From Bacteroidales bacterium (lineage in GTDB: Bacteria > Bacteroidota > Bacteroidia > Bacteroidales > GWA2-32-17), in assembly GCA_026417155.1 (NCBI GenBank), contig JAOADU010000032.1, positions 1 to 54,333 of the forward strand: a stretch of 54,333 bases of DNA, read 5' to 3'. The notes beneath the pieces were generated by a model that saw only the letters and a list, made by a program, of their open reading frames with translations, ran no database searches and was not told the origin of the DNA. Both the position numbers and the translations under genes were made by a program. Shown in pieces: positions 16,410 through 26,029 of this stretch. Each line of letters starts with the position of its first letter. Position 1 is the first letter of the stretch.

Positions 16410-17798
16410 CTATTTAATTCTTGAAATAATATTTAAAAATCGTAAAGAATCTTTAATGTTAATGAAAGAGTTTTCGTTTTGGAGAAGTAATTTATCGGAA
16501 AAGCCAAGTTTAATGGCTTTTGATAGTGAGTCAATGGCTCGAGAATATTGTTTTTGTTTAACTAAAAATACACTCCAGAAGTACATCATATCGGGATTGA
16601 AAGGCTCTAATTGACGATATATTTGCAAAAAATTACGAGCAAGATCCATCCTGTTTTGTTGTAATGCATTTCGGGTATATGAATACGATAAAAGTCCTAA
16701 ATAATATTTTATTCTTATGTCTTTATAGTCGGAAGGACTAAGTTGCTTTTTTTGATCTACTTCGCAATAATATTTTATAGTTTTTGCCCACCAAACAGAA
16801 TCTTTATTAAGAAAATTAGCAGCTAATTCTTCTTTTTCTTTTTGTTCAGTTTTTAATATGTTTTGTAATTGTTTTAGGGCATTTTTACTTTCAAATTTAT
16901 TTAAGTAATTATTAATTTCATTGAATGGGAACTGATAGTATTTAATATTATAGCACATCGAACGTAGTCCACCGAATAGCAATGTTTTTTTCCATGAATC
17001 TCTCATGGGTATTTGTTGTGCATATTGATAAAACTTAAGAATGAAACTTTTGGCTTGTTCGGTTTTGTTTTTTCCGAAAAAATTTATCCATGCAAATTCC
17101 ATTATTGTATCTATGGGCCATTGATGAATATCTTCGTATAAAAAGGCCATGTACAGTGTGCTTATATTGCGTTGAATTAGATGACTTTCGTAAACTTCCT
17201 GAAAATTCATATCTTTGAAACCTGCCATTTGAATAAGGCAGAAAGTAGAATCTTTCCACGGAAATGGTTGATTTAAACCTGCACCAATTGCAACGATACC
17301 TTTGTATTTGTTGCTGTTTGAAGCAATTTGGTAAATAGCTCTTGCAGTTCCACTAAAGCCACCTAAGTAAAGACGATTAGTATCGATAGCCAAAAATTCT
17401 TTAGCATCAGTTATTATTTGGGATATATAACTATCAATTTCAATAAGACTCATTTGATTTCTTATGTTGTTAGATGATATGAGTATGATATCATATTTTT
17501 CGGCTAATTGTTGATATAGTGAAACTGTAAACGTACCTTTGGCATGAGGATCTAATAAAAGCAAAACAGGATAGTTAGGCAAGCTATCTTTGGGGATATA
17601 AAAGCTGTAAGAGCATAAAGGATTCTTTAATGCGGTAATTGTGTTTATTATTCCACGTTGGTATATAGTTTTTAAAGTAATTGTGGTGTCAATAATATTA
17701 TTTTCATTATCTTTTTTTCTGCCAACTGGGTTACAAGAAAAGTATACAATAAGAAAGGCAAAACTCAATAGAGTAAATAATATTTTTATTGATTTCAT
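16410..17798 (-). CDS. Lipoprotein with alpha/beta-hydrolase domain and TPR-like tail
   Basis: A 462-residue lipoprotein: signal peptide ending VYFSC, so Cys 22 would be the lipidated residue. Residues about 50-240 look like an alpha/beta hydrolase of the esterase/PHB-depolymerase kind, with PVLLLLDPHAKG early and a nucleophile elbow GFSG in RLYLGGFSGTARA. The remaining half is helical and ends with a tetratricopeptide-like unit (VKQKQYSRAIDSLSKAIKLGF). The substrate cannot be told. It overlaps the YgiQ gene by four bases (ATGA) and precedes two PAP2 phosphatases, so an envelope-lipid or cell-wall role is possible but unproven. Confidence 0.75.
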   Translation of the reverse strand: MKSIKILFTLLSFAFLIVYFSCNPVGRKKDNENNIIDTTITLKTIYQRGIINTITALKNPLCSYSFYIPKDSLPNYPVLLLLDPHAKGTFTVSLYQQLAEKYDIILISSNNIRNQMSLIEIDSYISQIITDAKEFLAIDTNRLYLGGFSGTARAIYQIASNSNKYKGIVAIGAGLNQPFPWKDSTFCLIQMAGFKDMNFQEVYESHLIQRNISTLYMAFLYEDIHQWPIDTIMEFAWINFFGKNKTEQAKSFILKFYQYAQQIPMRDSWKKTLLFGGLRSMCYNIKYYQFPFNEINNYLNKFESKNALKQLQNILKTEQKEKEELAANFLNKDSVWWAKTIKYYCEVDQKKQLSPSDYKDIRIKYYLGLLSYSYTRNALQQNRMDLARNFLQIYRQLEPFNPDMMYFWSVFLVKQKQYSRAIDSLSKAIKLGFSDKLLLQNENSFINIKDSLRFLNIISRIK

Positions 17799-19567
17799 TT
17801 ACGCTTATTTCTTTGTTTATTTACATGCAATGATACGAAATTTTTGTTATCAGATGGTTTCGAATACCAAAAAAACATTTGTTTTTGTTTTATGCGTTCT
17901 TCCCATGATTTAGAAATATAAATTTTTTCGAATGTATATGGATTAATTCCTGTGGCATACATAACCGAAGCCAAGGTCATAGGAGTAGGTGTAAAGTCTT
18001 GCACTTGCTCAGGTTTAATGTTTAAAAGTCTTAATTTTTCTGATAATTCTTCCATGTGTTTTAATGTGCATCCTGGATGATTGGATATAAAATACGGAAT
18101 CAATTGTTGACGTAAATGATATTGACTATTAATTTTTTGGAAGAATTCATAAAATTGTTCAAAATATTGAAATGAAGGTTTTAGCATTAATTTTAGCACA
18201 TCGTTGTGTACATGTTCGGGAGCAACTTTTAAACGACCTGAAACATGATAAAGTATGAGTTCTTGTAAGTATTTTTTGTGCCATGGATCTTTATTCAATT
18301 GTCGTATATGAATATCGTAACGAATTCCGCTACCTATGGTTATTTTATGTATATTTCTTAATTTTCTTGCTTTTTCGTAAAGTTCTATAAGTTTTTGTGG
18401 CGAAGTATTCAAATTTGAACAAATATTCGGGAAAATACACGAAGTGCGTTTACATCGCATACATCTTTGTGTGTCTTTAGGAGTCATATTGTACATATTT
18501 GCTGATGGGGCGCCTAAGTCGGTTATATGTCCTTTAAAGTCAGGCAATTTTGTTATTCTTTCTATTTCGGAAATTATGGAGTTTATGCTGCGGCTTATAA
18601 TGAATTTTCCTTGATGAATAGCTAAAGAACAAAAGGAACATCCTCCAAAACAACCCCTATGTATGGTGATAGAGTGTTTTATCATTTCATATGCAGGAAT
18701 AGTAGGCTTTTTTATATATTTTGGATGAGGCCTATAAGTAAACGGCAAGTCGTATATTTTATCAAGATCTTCGGTTGTTAATATTTCTGGCGGACGGACT
18801 ATAACATATTTATTATGATGTTTTTGAACCAGTGTTTTGGGTTGATAACAATTACTATTTTCTTCAATGATTCGATACGATTTTGCAAATAGTATTTTAT
18901 CGGAAACTACTTCATTAAAAGATGGCAATAATATAAATTCGGTGTTTTGAGGGATTGTTTCTGAAATTATAACAGTTTGATTGACGGATATTTGATTAAT
19001 TTTTTTTCCTTGTTTTATTTCATTTAAAAATTGAATAAATGACTTTTCGGGCATTCCATAGAATAATATATCGGCTTGCGATTCTATCAAAATAGATGGT
19101 TTTATGCTATTGCTCCAGTAATCGTAATGCGCAAGACGTCGTAATGAGGCTTCAATACCACCAATAACAATGGGAACATCGGGATATAGTTTTTTTAAAA
19201 TTTGGCAATACACAGTTACAGCGTAGTCGGGGCGGGCTCCATGTCTATTCCCTGGTGTATAAGCATCGTCGTGGCGTAAGCGTTTGTTGGCTGTATAATG
19301 ATTGACCATGGAATCCATGTTGCCCGAAGAAACAGCAAAAAATAAATTAGGTTTACCAAATTTTTTAAAATCACGCAAATCATCTTTCCAGTTAGGTTGA
19401 GGTACAATAGCTACCTTCAGTCCTTCATTTTCAATAATACGAGCAATAATGGCTGTACCAAACGAAGGATGGTCAATATAAGCGTCGCCTGTAAAAAAGA
19501 TTACATCTAGTGAATTCCATCCGCGTTTTTTTACTTCGTCGACAGTTACCGGTAAAAACTCAAACAT
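17795..19567 (-). CDS. ygiQ: YgiQ family radical SAM protein
   Basis: A 590-residue radical SAM enzyme of the YgiQ family (UPF0313). The [4Fe-4S]-binding motif CxxxCxxC is in HRGCFGGCSFCS. The N-terminal region carries the family's typical FLPVTVDEVKKRGW start, the GDAYIDHPSFG segment and IGGIEASLRR, and the C-terminal part has PDMT-like Cys pairs (RCMRCKRTSCIFPNIC) suggesting additional metal binding, then LKVAPEHVH. It ends in a basic tail. The family's reaction is not established. Its start overlaps the aminotransferase stop by one base and its end overlaps the hydrolase start by four, so it is inside an operon. Confidence 0.93.
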   Translation of the reverse strand: MFEFLPVTVDEVKKRGWNSLDVIFFTGDAYIDHPSFGTAIIARIIENEGLKVAIVPQPNWKDDLRDFKKFGKPNLFFAVSSGNMDSMVNHYTANKRLRHDDAYTPGNRHGARPDYAVTVYCQILKKLYPDVPIVIGGIEASLRRLAHYDYWSNSIKPSILIESQADILFYGMPEKSFIQFLNEIKQGKKINQISVNQTVIISETIPQNTEFILLPSFNEVVSDKILFAKSYRIIEENSNCYQPKTLVQKHHNKYVIVRPPEILTTEDLDKIYDLPFTYRPHPKYIKKPTIPAYEMIKHSITIHRGCFGGCSFCSLAIHQGKFIISRSINSIISEIERITKLPDFKGHITDLGAPSANMYNMTPKDTQRCMRCKRTSCIFPNICSNLNTSPQKLIELYEKARKLRNIHKITIGSGIRYDIHIRQLNKDPWHKKYLQELILYHVSGRLKVAPEHVHNDVLKLMLKPSFQYFEQFYEFFQKINSQYHLRQQLIPYFISNHPGCTLKHMEELSEKLRLLNIKPEQVQDFTPTPMTLASVMYATGINPYTFEKIYISKSWEERIKQKQMFFWYSKPSDNKNFVSLHVNKQRNKRK

Positions 19568-20892
19568 TAATTTTTATGGTGTTGATGAAATAGTTTTAAG
19601 CGTTCTTCTAGTATCGGAATTTGGTCGTGTGATACTTGCGAAACACATGCTCTTAGTCCATCTTTTCGTTCACTTCCGGTTATTGTTAGCGATATAGCGC
19701 TAATACCATAATATAATAACTCTTCGAGTAGTTGTTCAGCATTCATTCCCGGATAAGCAAATGTAAAGTAAAATCCGTCGGCAAGGGGTTCGTTTTCATC
19801 CATGTCGTACACTAAATAAAAGCCATTGTCTATAAAGGCTTTTTTCATTTTTTGAGCTTTTGTTCCATAGTCTTTTACATGATCAACAAAATTGTATGTT
19901 CCGTCGTTAGCGGCTTTGAGTAAAGCTGCCATTCCATATTGTGCCGAATGTGAGACACCTGCCGATAAAGAATAGATAACTTTATAAATTAGTGCGTATC
20001 CAAATTTATCGGTATTGAAAACAGGAATTAAGTCGATGAAAGTGCTATCGAATAATTTATTGGATACAGCTAACATGGCTACTCGCTGTCCAGCATAACT
20101 AAAAGCTTTTGAGCTCGATATAAGTAAAATGTAATTATCAGTATAGTTTGCAACAGTAGGTTGATAAGGTGCGCGACCAGGAACCGACATGTCTTTACGA
20201 AAGTCCATGGCAAAATATGCAAGATCTTCAATAACTACGACATTGTACTTATTGGCAAGCTCACCAATAATTTGCAATTCTTTTTCAGTAAAACAAATCC
20301 ACGATGGATTGTTTGGATTGGAATATACGATAGATGTAATATGACCTTTCGATAAATAAGATTCAAGTTTATCTTTTAATTTACTGCCTCTGTAATTGTA
20401 AACATCGAAAGTTTCGTAGGGAATCCCTAAAACTTGATGTTGTTGTTTTTGTACGGGGAATCCAGGATCAATAAATAAAGTAGTTTTTCTGTCTTTAAAA
20501 ACTTTGCTCATCATTAAAAAGGCGGCAAATCCACCCTGCATACTTCCAACTGTGGGAATACAACATTCGGGACGAATATCAATATTCATAAAAAGCTTTA
20601 CAAAACGCGAAAATTCTGTTTTTAATTCTTCAACACCTTCTATCATAGGATATTTTGAAGCAACACCACGATGGAGAGCATCTATTTCAGCTTGAATGCC
20701 AATTTCATGAGGTTCCAAACCGGGAACTCCCATCTCCATTCGGATAAATTTATTATTCGACTGCTTTTCAATAGTATTAACCAGTTTAACTAATTCGCGT
20801 ATGGTTGCTTTTCCTATTTCTTTTATACCAGAGTTATTGATGGCATTTTTTACAATGGAATAATCAATTGGAGTTTGTTTAATAGTTTCCAT
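19567..20892 (-). CDS. Class I/II pyridoxal-phosphate aminotransferase
   Basis: A 441-residue fold-type I PLP enzyme. The Schiff-base lysine lies in ISSSKAFSYAGQR; the PLP-ring Asp/Tyr region is VVIEDLAYFAMDF, and substrate-carboxylate Arg is likely in DGLRACVSQVS. The conserved Asn is in YSNPNNPSW. It is clearly an amino-acid aminotransferase but specificity (aromatic, aspartate or alanine) is not readable. It is the first gene of a run of overlapping genes (aminotransferase, YgiQ, hydrolase, two PAP2). A TAATTTTG at 20919-20912 probably serves as its promoter box, with a leader of about a dozen bases. Confidence 0.9.
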   Translation of the reverse strand: METIKQTPIDYSIVKNAINNSGIKEIGKATIRELVKLVNTIEKQSNNKFIRMEMGVPGLEPHEIGIQAEIDALHRGVASKYPMIEGVEELKTEFSRFVKLFMNIDIRPECCIPTVGSMQGGFAAFLMMSKVFKDRKTTLFIDPGFPVQKQQHQVLGIPYETFDVYNYRGSKLKDKLESYLSKGHITSIVYSNPNNPSWICFTEKELQIIGELANKYNVVVIEDLAYFAMDFRKDMSVPGRAPYQPTVANYTDNYILLISSSKAFSYAGQRVAMLAVSNKLFDSTFIDLIPVFNTDKFGYALIYKVIYSLSAGVSHSAQYGMAALLKAANDGTYNFVDHVKDYGTKAQKMKKAFIDNGFYLVYDMDENEPLADGFYFTFAYPGMNAEQLLEELLYYGISAISLTITGSERKDGLRACVSQVSHDQIPILEERLKLFHQHHKN

Positions 20893-20911
20893 AACGAGTA
20901 TTTTATCAATG

Positions 20912-20919
20912 CAAAATTA
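20912..20919 (-). promoter_or_regulatory. -7 element before the aminotransferase operon
   Basis: TAATTTTG on the minus strand fits TAnnTTTG and would start transcription near 20905. No good upstream TTTG is seen. Confidence 0.4.
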
Positions 20920-20996
20920 CATCAATATTGTGTAAAAACTAAAAATATTGCTTAAAAACAAGATTTATTGAAAACGAAATTATAATACCATATAAT

Positions 20997-21021
20997 AAAA
21001 AAGAAGGCATATAGCCTTCTT
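20997..21021 (-). terminator. Rho-independent terminator after the antiporter gene
   Basis: On the minus strand AAGAAGGC and GCCTTCTT pair as an 8-bp stem over a 5-base loop, followed by six T (complement of 20997-21002). It lies 24 bases beyond the antiporter stop. Confidence 0.8.
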
Positions 21022-21045
21022 TTCTTTATGTCCATAACATAAATA

Positions 21046-22446
21046 TTATTGTGCGTTACTTTCGTGTTGTTGCATCAAATGAGTAGTATTTTCAGGCAAC
21101 GAAGTCGTATTTTCTTTTGGACAATCTTTACATACACAATCTTCGGGATATTTTACTTCGCGGTTGCTTTCGGGTTCCCAGCCTAAAGTGAGATACAGGG
21201 CAAAAAATCCTACGATGTAAGCAACGATTACAAACCAACCATAACGAACCCATCGTGCAACGGATTTTGCTTCTTTGAAAATATTGGAAATAGCGACACC
21301 AGCAGAAGAGCCAAACCAAACCATAGAACCACCATATCCAACTGTATAAGCGAGCATCCCCCAGTCGTAGCAACCTTGGTCGAGAGCTAATTTGGTAAGA
21401 GGAATATTGTCGAAAACAGAAGATAAAAATCCCAATCCAAAAGCTGTTTGCCACGAAGCATCGGGCAATTCATGAACAGGCATCATAGATGCGCTAGTAA
21501 CTAATGACAATAGAAAAACAGAACCACCAATAGCATCTTTAGCAACACTCCAATGGGTTTTGCGAATAAAAGCGCCTATAACAATAGCAATCCAAACACC
21601 TAAGGCAGGAAAATCGAATAAAATATTTGTAGCAATAGTTCCAACTAAAATTAAAATAACAATACCCAGCCGTCCGTAGTCAATTTTTAAATTTTGAACG
21701 GGATCTTTCATTATGCGTTGATATTTGTCTTGTAAAAATGATGCAGGAATTGCAAATACGAAAAATGCTACAATAGCCGCAACATAAGCGTGTAAAACAT
21801 TAAATGCCCTAACTCCATCAATCCACATCATAGTTGTTGTTGTATCACCAACAACAGAACCCGATCCTCCGGCGTTGCTCGATGCTACAATAGCAGCCAG
21901 ATATCCTATATGTACTTTTTTGTTAAATACTACGAGAGCAATTGTTCCACCTATCATGGCTGCAGCAATATTATCTAAAAATGATGACATTACGAATACA
22001 AAAGCTAACAAAACAAAAGGACCTTTCCAGTCGTCGGGCAAAAATTTAGGTAGCCATTGCGGAACCCCCGATTCTTCGAAATGGTTGGCTAACAAAGCAA
22101 AACCAACAAGTAAGCCAAATAAATTCAATAAAATAGCCCATTCACCTTCGCGGGTATGCTTGTCAATAATTTGATTGATAAAATCGTTATGACCAAAGAA
22201 ATGTTGATAAACCTGAAATGTAGGATCGAAAAAAAGTTTGTAAGTAAAAATTACAATTAACCCTGTTAGGGCAACTTTTAACACATGATGGTGAAATAAT
22301 GCTACGCCTAAAAGAGTTAATCCAAAAAAGATAAACTCTACACGAATTCCAAAAATGTGTGGACATTCATGACACACAGTCCCTCCCGATGCAAACATAG
22401 CTAACGGAAGAAGCAAAAAGCTCATCAAAAAAATTTTTAGTTTCAT
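21046..22446 (-). CDS. NhaD/citrate-transporter-like sodium:proton antiporter
   Basis: A 466-residue polytopic inner-membrane protein of the ion-transporter superfamily. Diagnostic stretches are SSFLDNIAAAMIGG and GGSGSVVGDTTTTMMWI, the two acidic/Thr-rich hairpin segments typical of NhaD-type Na+/H+ antiporters, and DNIPLTKLALDQG in the second half. Around eleven hydrophobic segments are present. Unusual are two cysteine clusters outside the membrane domain: VCHECPH directly after the N-terminal signal-like segment and CVCKDCP in the tail. It has a terminator behind it and possibly its own promoter box (TATTTTTG at 22579-22572) with a leader of about 120 bases. Confidence 0.85.
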   Translation of the reverse strand: MKLKIFLMSFLLLPLAMFASGGTVCHECPHIFGIRVEFIFFGLTLLGVALFHHHVLKVALTGLIVIFTYKLFFDPTFQVYQHFFGHNDFINQIIDKHTREGEWAILLNLFGLLVGFALLANHFEESGVPQWLPKFLPDDWKGPFVLLAFVFVMSSFLDNIAAAMIGGTIALVVFNKKVHIGYLAAIVASSNAGGSGSVVGDTTTTMMWIDGVRAFNVLHAYVAAIVAFFVFAIPASFLQDKYQRIMKDPVQNLKIDYGRLGIVILILVGTIATNILFDFPALGVWIAIVIGAFIRKTHWSVAKDAIGGSVFLLSLVTSASMMPVHELPDASWQTAFGLGFLSSVFDNIPLTKLALDQGCYDWGMLAYTVGYGGSMVWFGSSAGVAISNIFKEAKSVARWVRYGWFVIVAYIVGFFALYLTLGWEPESNREVKYPEDCVCKDCPKENTTSLPENTTHLMQQHESNAQ

Positions 22447-22571
22447 GACTTATTAAAATTTAGGTTGGTTTTCTGATTAGATATAATCGAATAATTTATT
22501 TTAATTATAAAAAAGTAAGAAAACTTAAGATGTGTGAATAATGGCAAGTACATTAGCTTTAAAATGAATGG

Positions 22572-22579
22572 CAAAAATA
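22572..22579 (-). promoter_or_regulatory. Possible -7 element for the antiporter gene
   Basis: TATTTTTG on the minus strand fits the consensus and lies between the two genes. It would leave a leader of roughly 120 bases (22447-22566), in which I see no recognisable riboswitch. Confidence 0.3.
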
Positions 22580-22590
22580 GTGATAAAATT

Positions 22591-23652
22591 TTAATCTGAT
22601 ATTTCTATTTCAGAAAAATCTGCTAAAATTTGTAAAGTACCGTTATACTGAGAAACACAACCTATAATCCCTTTTGATCGAGTATTTTTCAGATTTATGT
22701 AATTATCAACATTGGCTCTTTTGGGAAGTTTTAATTGACTATAATTTACATTTGCGTCAAGTTTCAAGCAATTATTAGAAATTGAAATAATTTTCAGGTC
22801 GGCATAAGACATGTTAAAATAACCTTCTGTAAAATTTGCGGATAATGTTTTAATTTCAACGAACCCTTGTTTTGCAACTACATTTGCATTATCGGCTAAT
22901 TGCGTAATATAAACTTTTGTTTGAGTTGTATTAAGGTTAATTTTTGAAACATTTTCAATAAATATCTCATCATTGTCAGAGTTAGCTTTAAAAATCATAA
23001 TTTTATTGATGTTGACTTTTGAATACGAAGAGTTAAGCGAAAGTGCAACTGCTTCTTGTATTTGAATATGAGAATAATTGGCATTTATGTCGGCTAATTT
23101 TGTTTTTTTAATGATACATTTCGAATAGTCTAAATCAAGTATTGGTATTTTTTTTGATTCATCAGGAGATAAATTGTTTATAATGGCAGTTCCATAATCG
23201 AGATTAAGATAAAAGTTACCCGAAAGTTCATCAATATTTACATTTCCATAATTGTTATATATCTTAGAATTCAAATAAACGGGATGCTTTACAAAATAAT
23301 TGATCTTGATCTTAAGATTTTTGGTTTTAATTGGGTTATTAAAAACCCATTCATCAATTTTGCTAACATATTTAATTTCATTTCCTTCTGTGCTTTCAAT
23401 GATATTTATGGCATCGAGATATTTTTTTAGGTCTTTAATTTTATCTGAGCTAACTTCCATAACAACCCTAACTTCTATTTCGTTTTTTTGCCATATTTCG
23501 AAATTGATATCACCATAAACATTTTGAATGCAAAGAATGTTATCACTATTTATTTGTTTTGAGCGAACTAATTCTTTTTCCAGAATTTTTTTCTGTTGCG
23601 AATAGCTTAGAATTGATAGAGATAAACAAAAGTATAATAAGAATCTTTTCAT
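22591..23652 (-). CDS. Exported beta-helix-like protein (DUF4097/GIN-type)
   Basis: A 353-residue protein with a signal peptide (residues 1-17, ending LSYSQ). The mature part is made of short repeated strands rich in Asn, Ile, Val and Tyr, for example the repeated theme Y-G/S-x-h-x-I/h as in NNYGNVNIDELSGNFYLNLDYG and NANYSHIQIQEA, which predicts a right-handed beta-helix like the DUF4097 or adhesin-head GIN domain proteins of Bacteroidota. Such proteins are commonly found beside anti-sigma systems, but none is adjacent here. Function unknown. It follows pbpC by 54 bases on the same strand. Confidence 0.7.
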   Translation of the reverse strand: MKRFLLYFCLSLSILSYSQQKKILEKELVRSKQINSDNILCIQNVYGDINFEIWQKNEIEVRVVMEVSSDKIKDLKKYLDAINIIESTEGNEIKYVSKIDEWVFNNPIKTKNLKIKINYFVKHPVYLNSKIYNNYGNVNIDELSGNFYLNLDYGTAIINNLSPDESKKIPILDLDYSKCIIKKTKLADINANYSHIQIQEAVALSLNSSYSKVNINKIMIFKANSDNDEIFIENVSKINLNTTQTKVYITQLADNANVVAKQGFVEIKTLSANFTEGYFNMSYADLKIISISNNCLKLDANVNYSQLKLPKRANVDNYINLKNTRSKGIIGCVSQYNGTLQILADFSEIEISD

Positions 23653-23706
23653 ATATTTTTAACTTTTAACGCATTTTTTCAAATTTCATGCCAAATATCA
23701 ATTAAA

Positions 23707-26028
23707 TTATTTTGGTGAATATACGACATTAAATTCTACACGTTTTATTTCTCCCAATTCATCTTGAAGTAATAATTCGTGCTTACCGACAGAAGGTTGT
23801 AATGAAATTGTATGTTTCCACTGTGTTTGCTGAATATATGTTCCATCTAAATACCAATATATGATAGCATCGGATTGCCTGTGAGTTGCTTCGAAAATGA
23901 TACTGCTTAATGTTCCGTCTAAGTTGCGAGGGATGTATAGATTGGTATAAATTTGCGGGTAGACTATATCTATATTTGATTGTGCATTATGGACATCTTT
24001 ACAATCCTCTCTAAGGGGAGGTAAAGTTTTGTAAGTAGGATTTTTGCGTTTATAGAAAAATTCCATGGTAGGTGGCAGAACAAAAAAAGATTGAGTAACA
24101 ATATTCTGCACAGATTCGCAATCACTATTGACGCGAAAATTGCCTGAAGTATCTAAATAAACGAGCTTATGATATGGACATGTTTTTATTTTTAATGAAG
24201 TTTTACAAACAATTTCCTTATTTAGCTCTTTACAAAAAGGTGATGGAAGATATCCGCTTTGTTTACAAACTTTGATTATTTGTAAATCGTCGTAAGGTGG
24301 GGTAAACTTAATGTGCCGATGTGGTAAGATGGAAAAAATATCGAATAATATAGGTGCAGCTTTTTTAATACCCGTTAATTCAGGCGAACTTTTTCCTGTA
24401 GCATTTCCAACCCATACTAACACAGCATATTCTGGCGTAACACCTATTGCCCAAGCATCGCGAAAGCCAAAACTAGTTCCAGTTTTCCATGCTATGTCAA
24501 GCTTATTTTTAAACAAATACCAATAGCCATAGTTTTTAGGGCGTTCTACTTCATTCATTGCTTGAAAGGTAAGCCATATAGATCCTTTGCTTAATGGAAT
24601 ATTCAAATTTGCATTGGGCATATTTAGGAAATATTGGAGATTTTCGGTTACAGAGTTATTTGTTAGATGATTTGACATATTAGCAAAAGCATTTAGCAAT
24701 TCGGACATTTTAATTTCACAACCTCCTAAAATTAACGACAAACCATAATAATCTTGCGATTGTGTAATAGTAGAAAAATTCATTTGATGTAAAAAATCAA
24801 TAAATCGCTGAATACCATAATTTTGCAGTAATTTAACAAATGGAACATTTAATGAACGAGCTAATGCCTGGTTAGCTTTAACAGCTCCATCGTACGATAA
24901 ATTGAAATTTTTGGGACTATACGAACCAATCTGTATGGGAATATCCGGAAGTAACATATTTGAAGTTAGCTCGCCTTGATTTAGCATTGTAGCATACAAT
25001 AAGGGTTTAAGAATACTGCCGCCACTGCGTCTGGATTCTATCATGTTTACATTGTAAGCATCGCTTATTTTTCCTTTTTCGTGAAAATTTCCAATATATG
25101 TAATTATTTTTTTTGACGGTAATTCGCAAATAAGTACAGCTGCGTTGCGAATATCATTTGCTTCATTTTCTTTTCTGTAGCGATTTAAAATTTCATACGA
25201 TTGTTGCTGTATATGATAATTAATGTAGGTATGATAAGTATATTGAAGAGGATATTTTGTTTTTAAATGTTGCAATAAATGTGGTGCAAAGTGGGTGCCT
25301 GTTTGTTCGGTGATTTTTATTTCATCATTTATAGATAACTGTAGTTTTTTTTGATCAATAATATGATGATGGTATAGTTTTCTGAGCAAACGATTTCTTC
25401 GGCTGAACAATAAATGAATATTTTTTTTTACATTAATATTTGAAGGATTTTTTGGCAAAACAGCTAATAAAGCACTTTCTGACCATGATAACTCTTGTAA
25501 TGGGCGATTAAAATACTTAAAACTAGCAGCTTCTGTTCCAACAACATTGCCACCAAAAGGTGCATGCTGCATGTACATTAAAAGAATATCTTTTTTATCG
25601 TATTTCAGTTCAATATAATATGCCAACAATATCTCTTTTATTTTTTGCCATAAAGTACGTGGTTTATTGCCTAAATAAATTCGGGATACTTGCATTGTAA
25701 TGGTGCTTCCGCCACTTACTTTTTTATTATGTTTGATATTCAAATATAATGCTCTAAGTAATGCAAGATAATCAACACCATGATGAAAGAAGAAGTTTTT
25801 GTCTTCTTGTAATAATAAACAATTAATGTATTTGTAGGGTAATGTATCGGTTATCATTTTCATGCGCCATTGACCGTCGTCGGCTACCTGATAATCGAGA
25901 AGTTGTCCATCATTGCTATACAAAACATAACTATATGGTTTGTTAAACTCAATTTTTGGTAAAAAATGTATAGTTACTACGATACCGACTAAGAAAATTA
26001 AAATCAGATATTGTTTCTTTATGTTCAT
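23707..26028 (-). CDS. pbpC: Penicillin-binding protein 1C
   Basis: A 773-residue bifunctional peptidoglycan synthase. After a membrane anchor (about residues 7-22) comes the GT51 glycosyltransferase domain with the catalytic-Glu segment LLQEDKNFFFHHGVD and GGSTITMQ, then the transpeptidase domain with SGGSILKP (SxxK), SLNVPF (SxN) and KTGTS (KTG). The C-terminal 80 or so residues are the extra domain typical of PBP1C (BiPBP_C). The ATG at 26028 sits one base after the mnmA stop (TAA-A-ATG); a longer start at 26040 overlaps mnmA and is possible. PBP1C is commonly partnered with alpha-2-macroglobulin, which is encoded here at 1822-7374. Confidence 0.95.
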   Translation of the reverse strand: MNIKKQYLILIFLVGIVVTIHFLPKIEFNKPYSYVLYSNDGQLLDYQVADDGQWRMKMITDTLPYKYINCLLLQEDKNFFFHHGVDYLALLRALYLNIKHNKKVSGGSTITMQVSRIYLGNKPRTLWQKIKEILLAYYIELKYDKKDILLMYMQHAPFGGNVVGTEAASFKYFNRPLQELSWSESALLAVLPKNPSNINVKKNIHLLFSRRNRLLRKLYHHHIIDQKKLQLSINDEIKITEQTGTHFAPHLLQHLKTKYPLQYTYHTYINYHIQQQSYEILNRYRKENEANDIRNAAVLICELPSKKIITYIGNFHEKGKISDAYNVNMIESRRSGGSILKPLLYATMLNQGELTSNMLLPDIPIQIGSYSPKNFNLSYDGAVKANQALARSLNVPFVKLLQNYGIQRFIDFLHQMNFSTITQSQDYYGLSLILGGCEIKMSELLNAFANMSNHLTNNSVTENLQYFLNMPNANLNIPLSKGSIWLTFQAMNEVERPKNYGYWYLFKNKLDIAWKTGTSFGFRDAWAIGVTPEYAVLVWVGNATGKSSPELTGIKKAAPILFDIFSILPHRHIKFTPPYDDLQIIKVCKQSGYLPSPFCKELNKEIVCKTSLKIKTCPYHKLVYLDTSGNFRVNSDCESVQNIVTQSFFVLPPTMEFFYKRKNPTYKTLPPLREDCKDVHNAQSNIDIVYPQIYTNLYIPRNLDGTLSSIIFEATHRQSDAIIYWYLDGTYIQQTQWKHTISLQPSVGKHELLLQDELGEIKRVEFNVVYSPK

Positions 26029-26029
26029 T

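Noticed and set aside
21128-21454. 108-residue second frame within the antiporter gene
   Set aside because: It is on the same strand in a shifted frame of a well-supported membrane protein and its Trp/Cys-rich composition is a frame-shift shadow.
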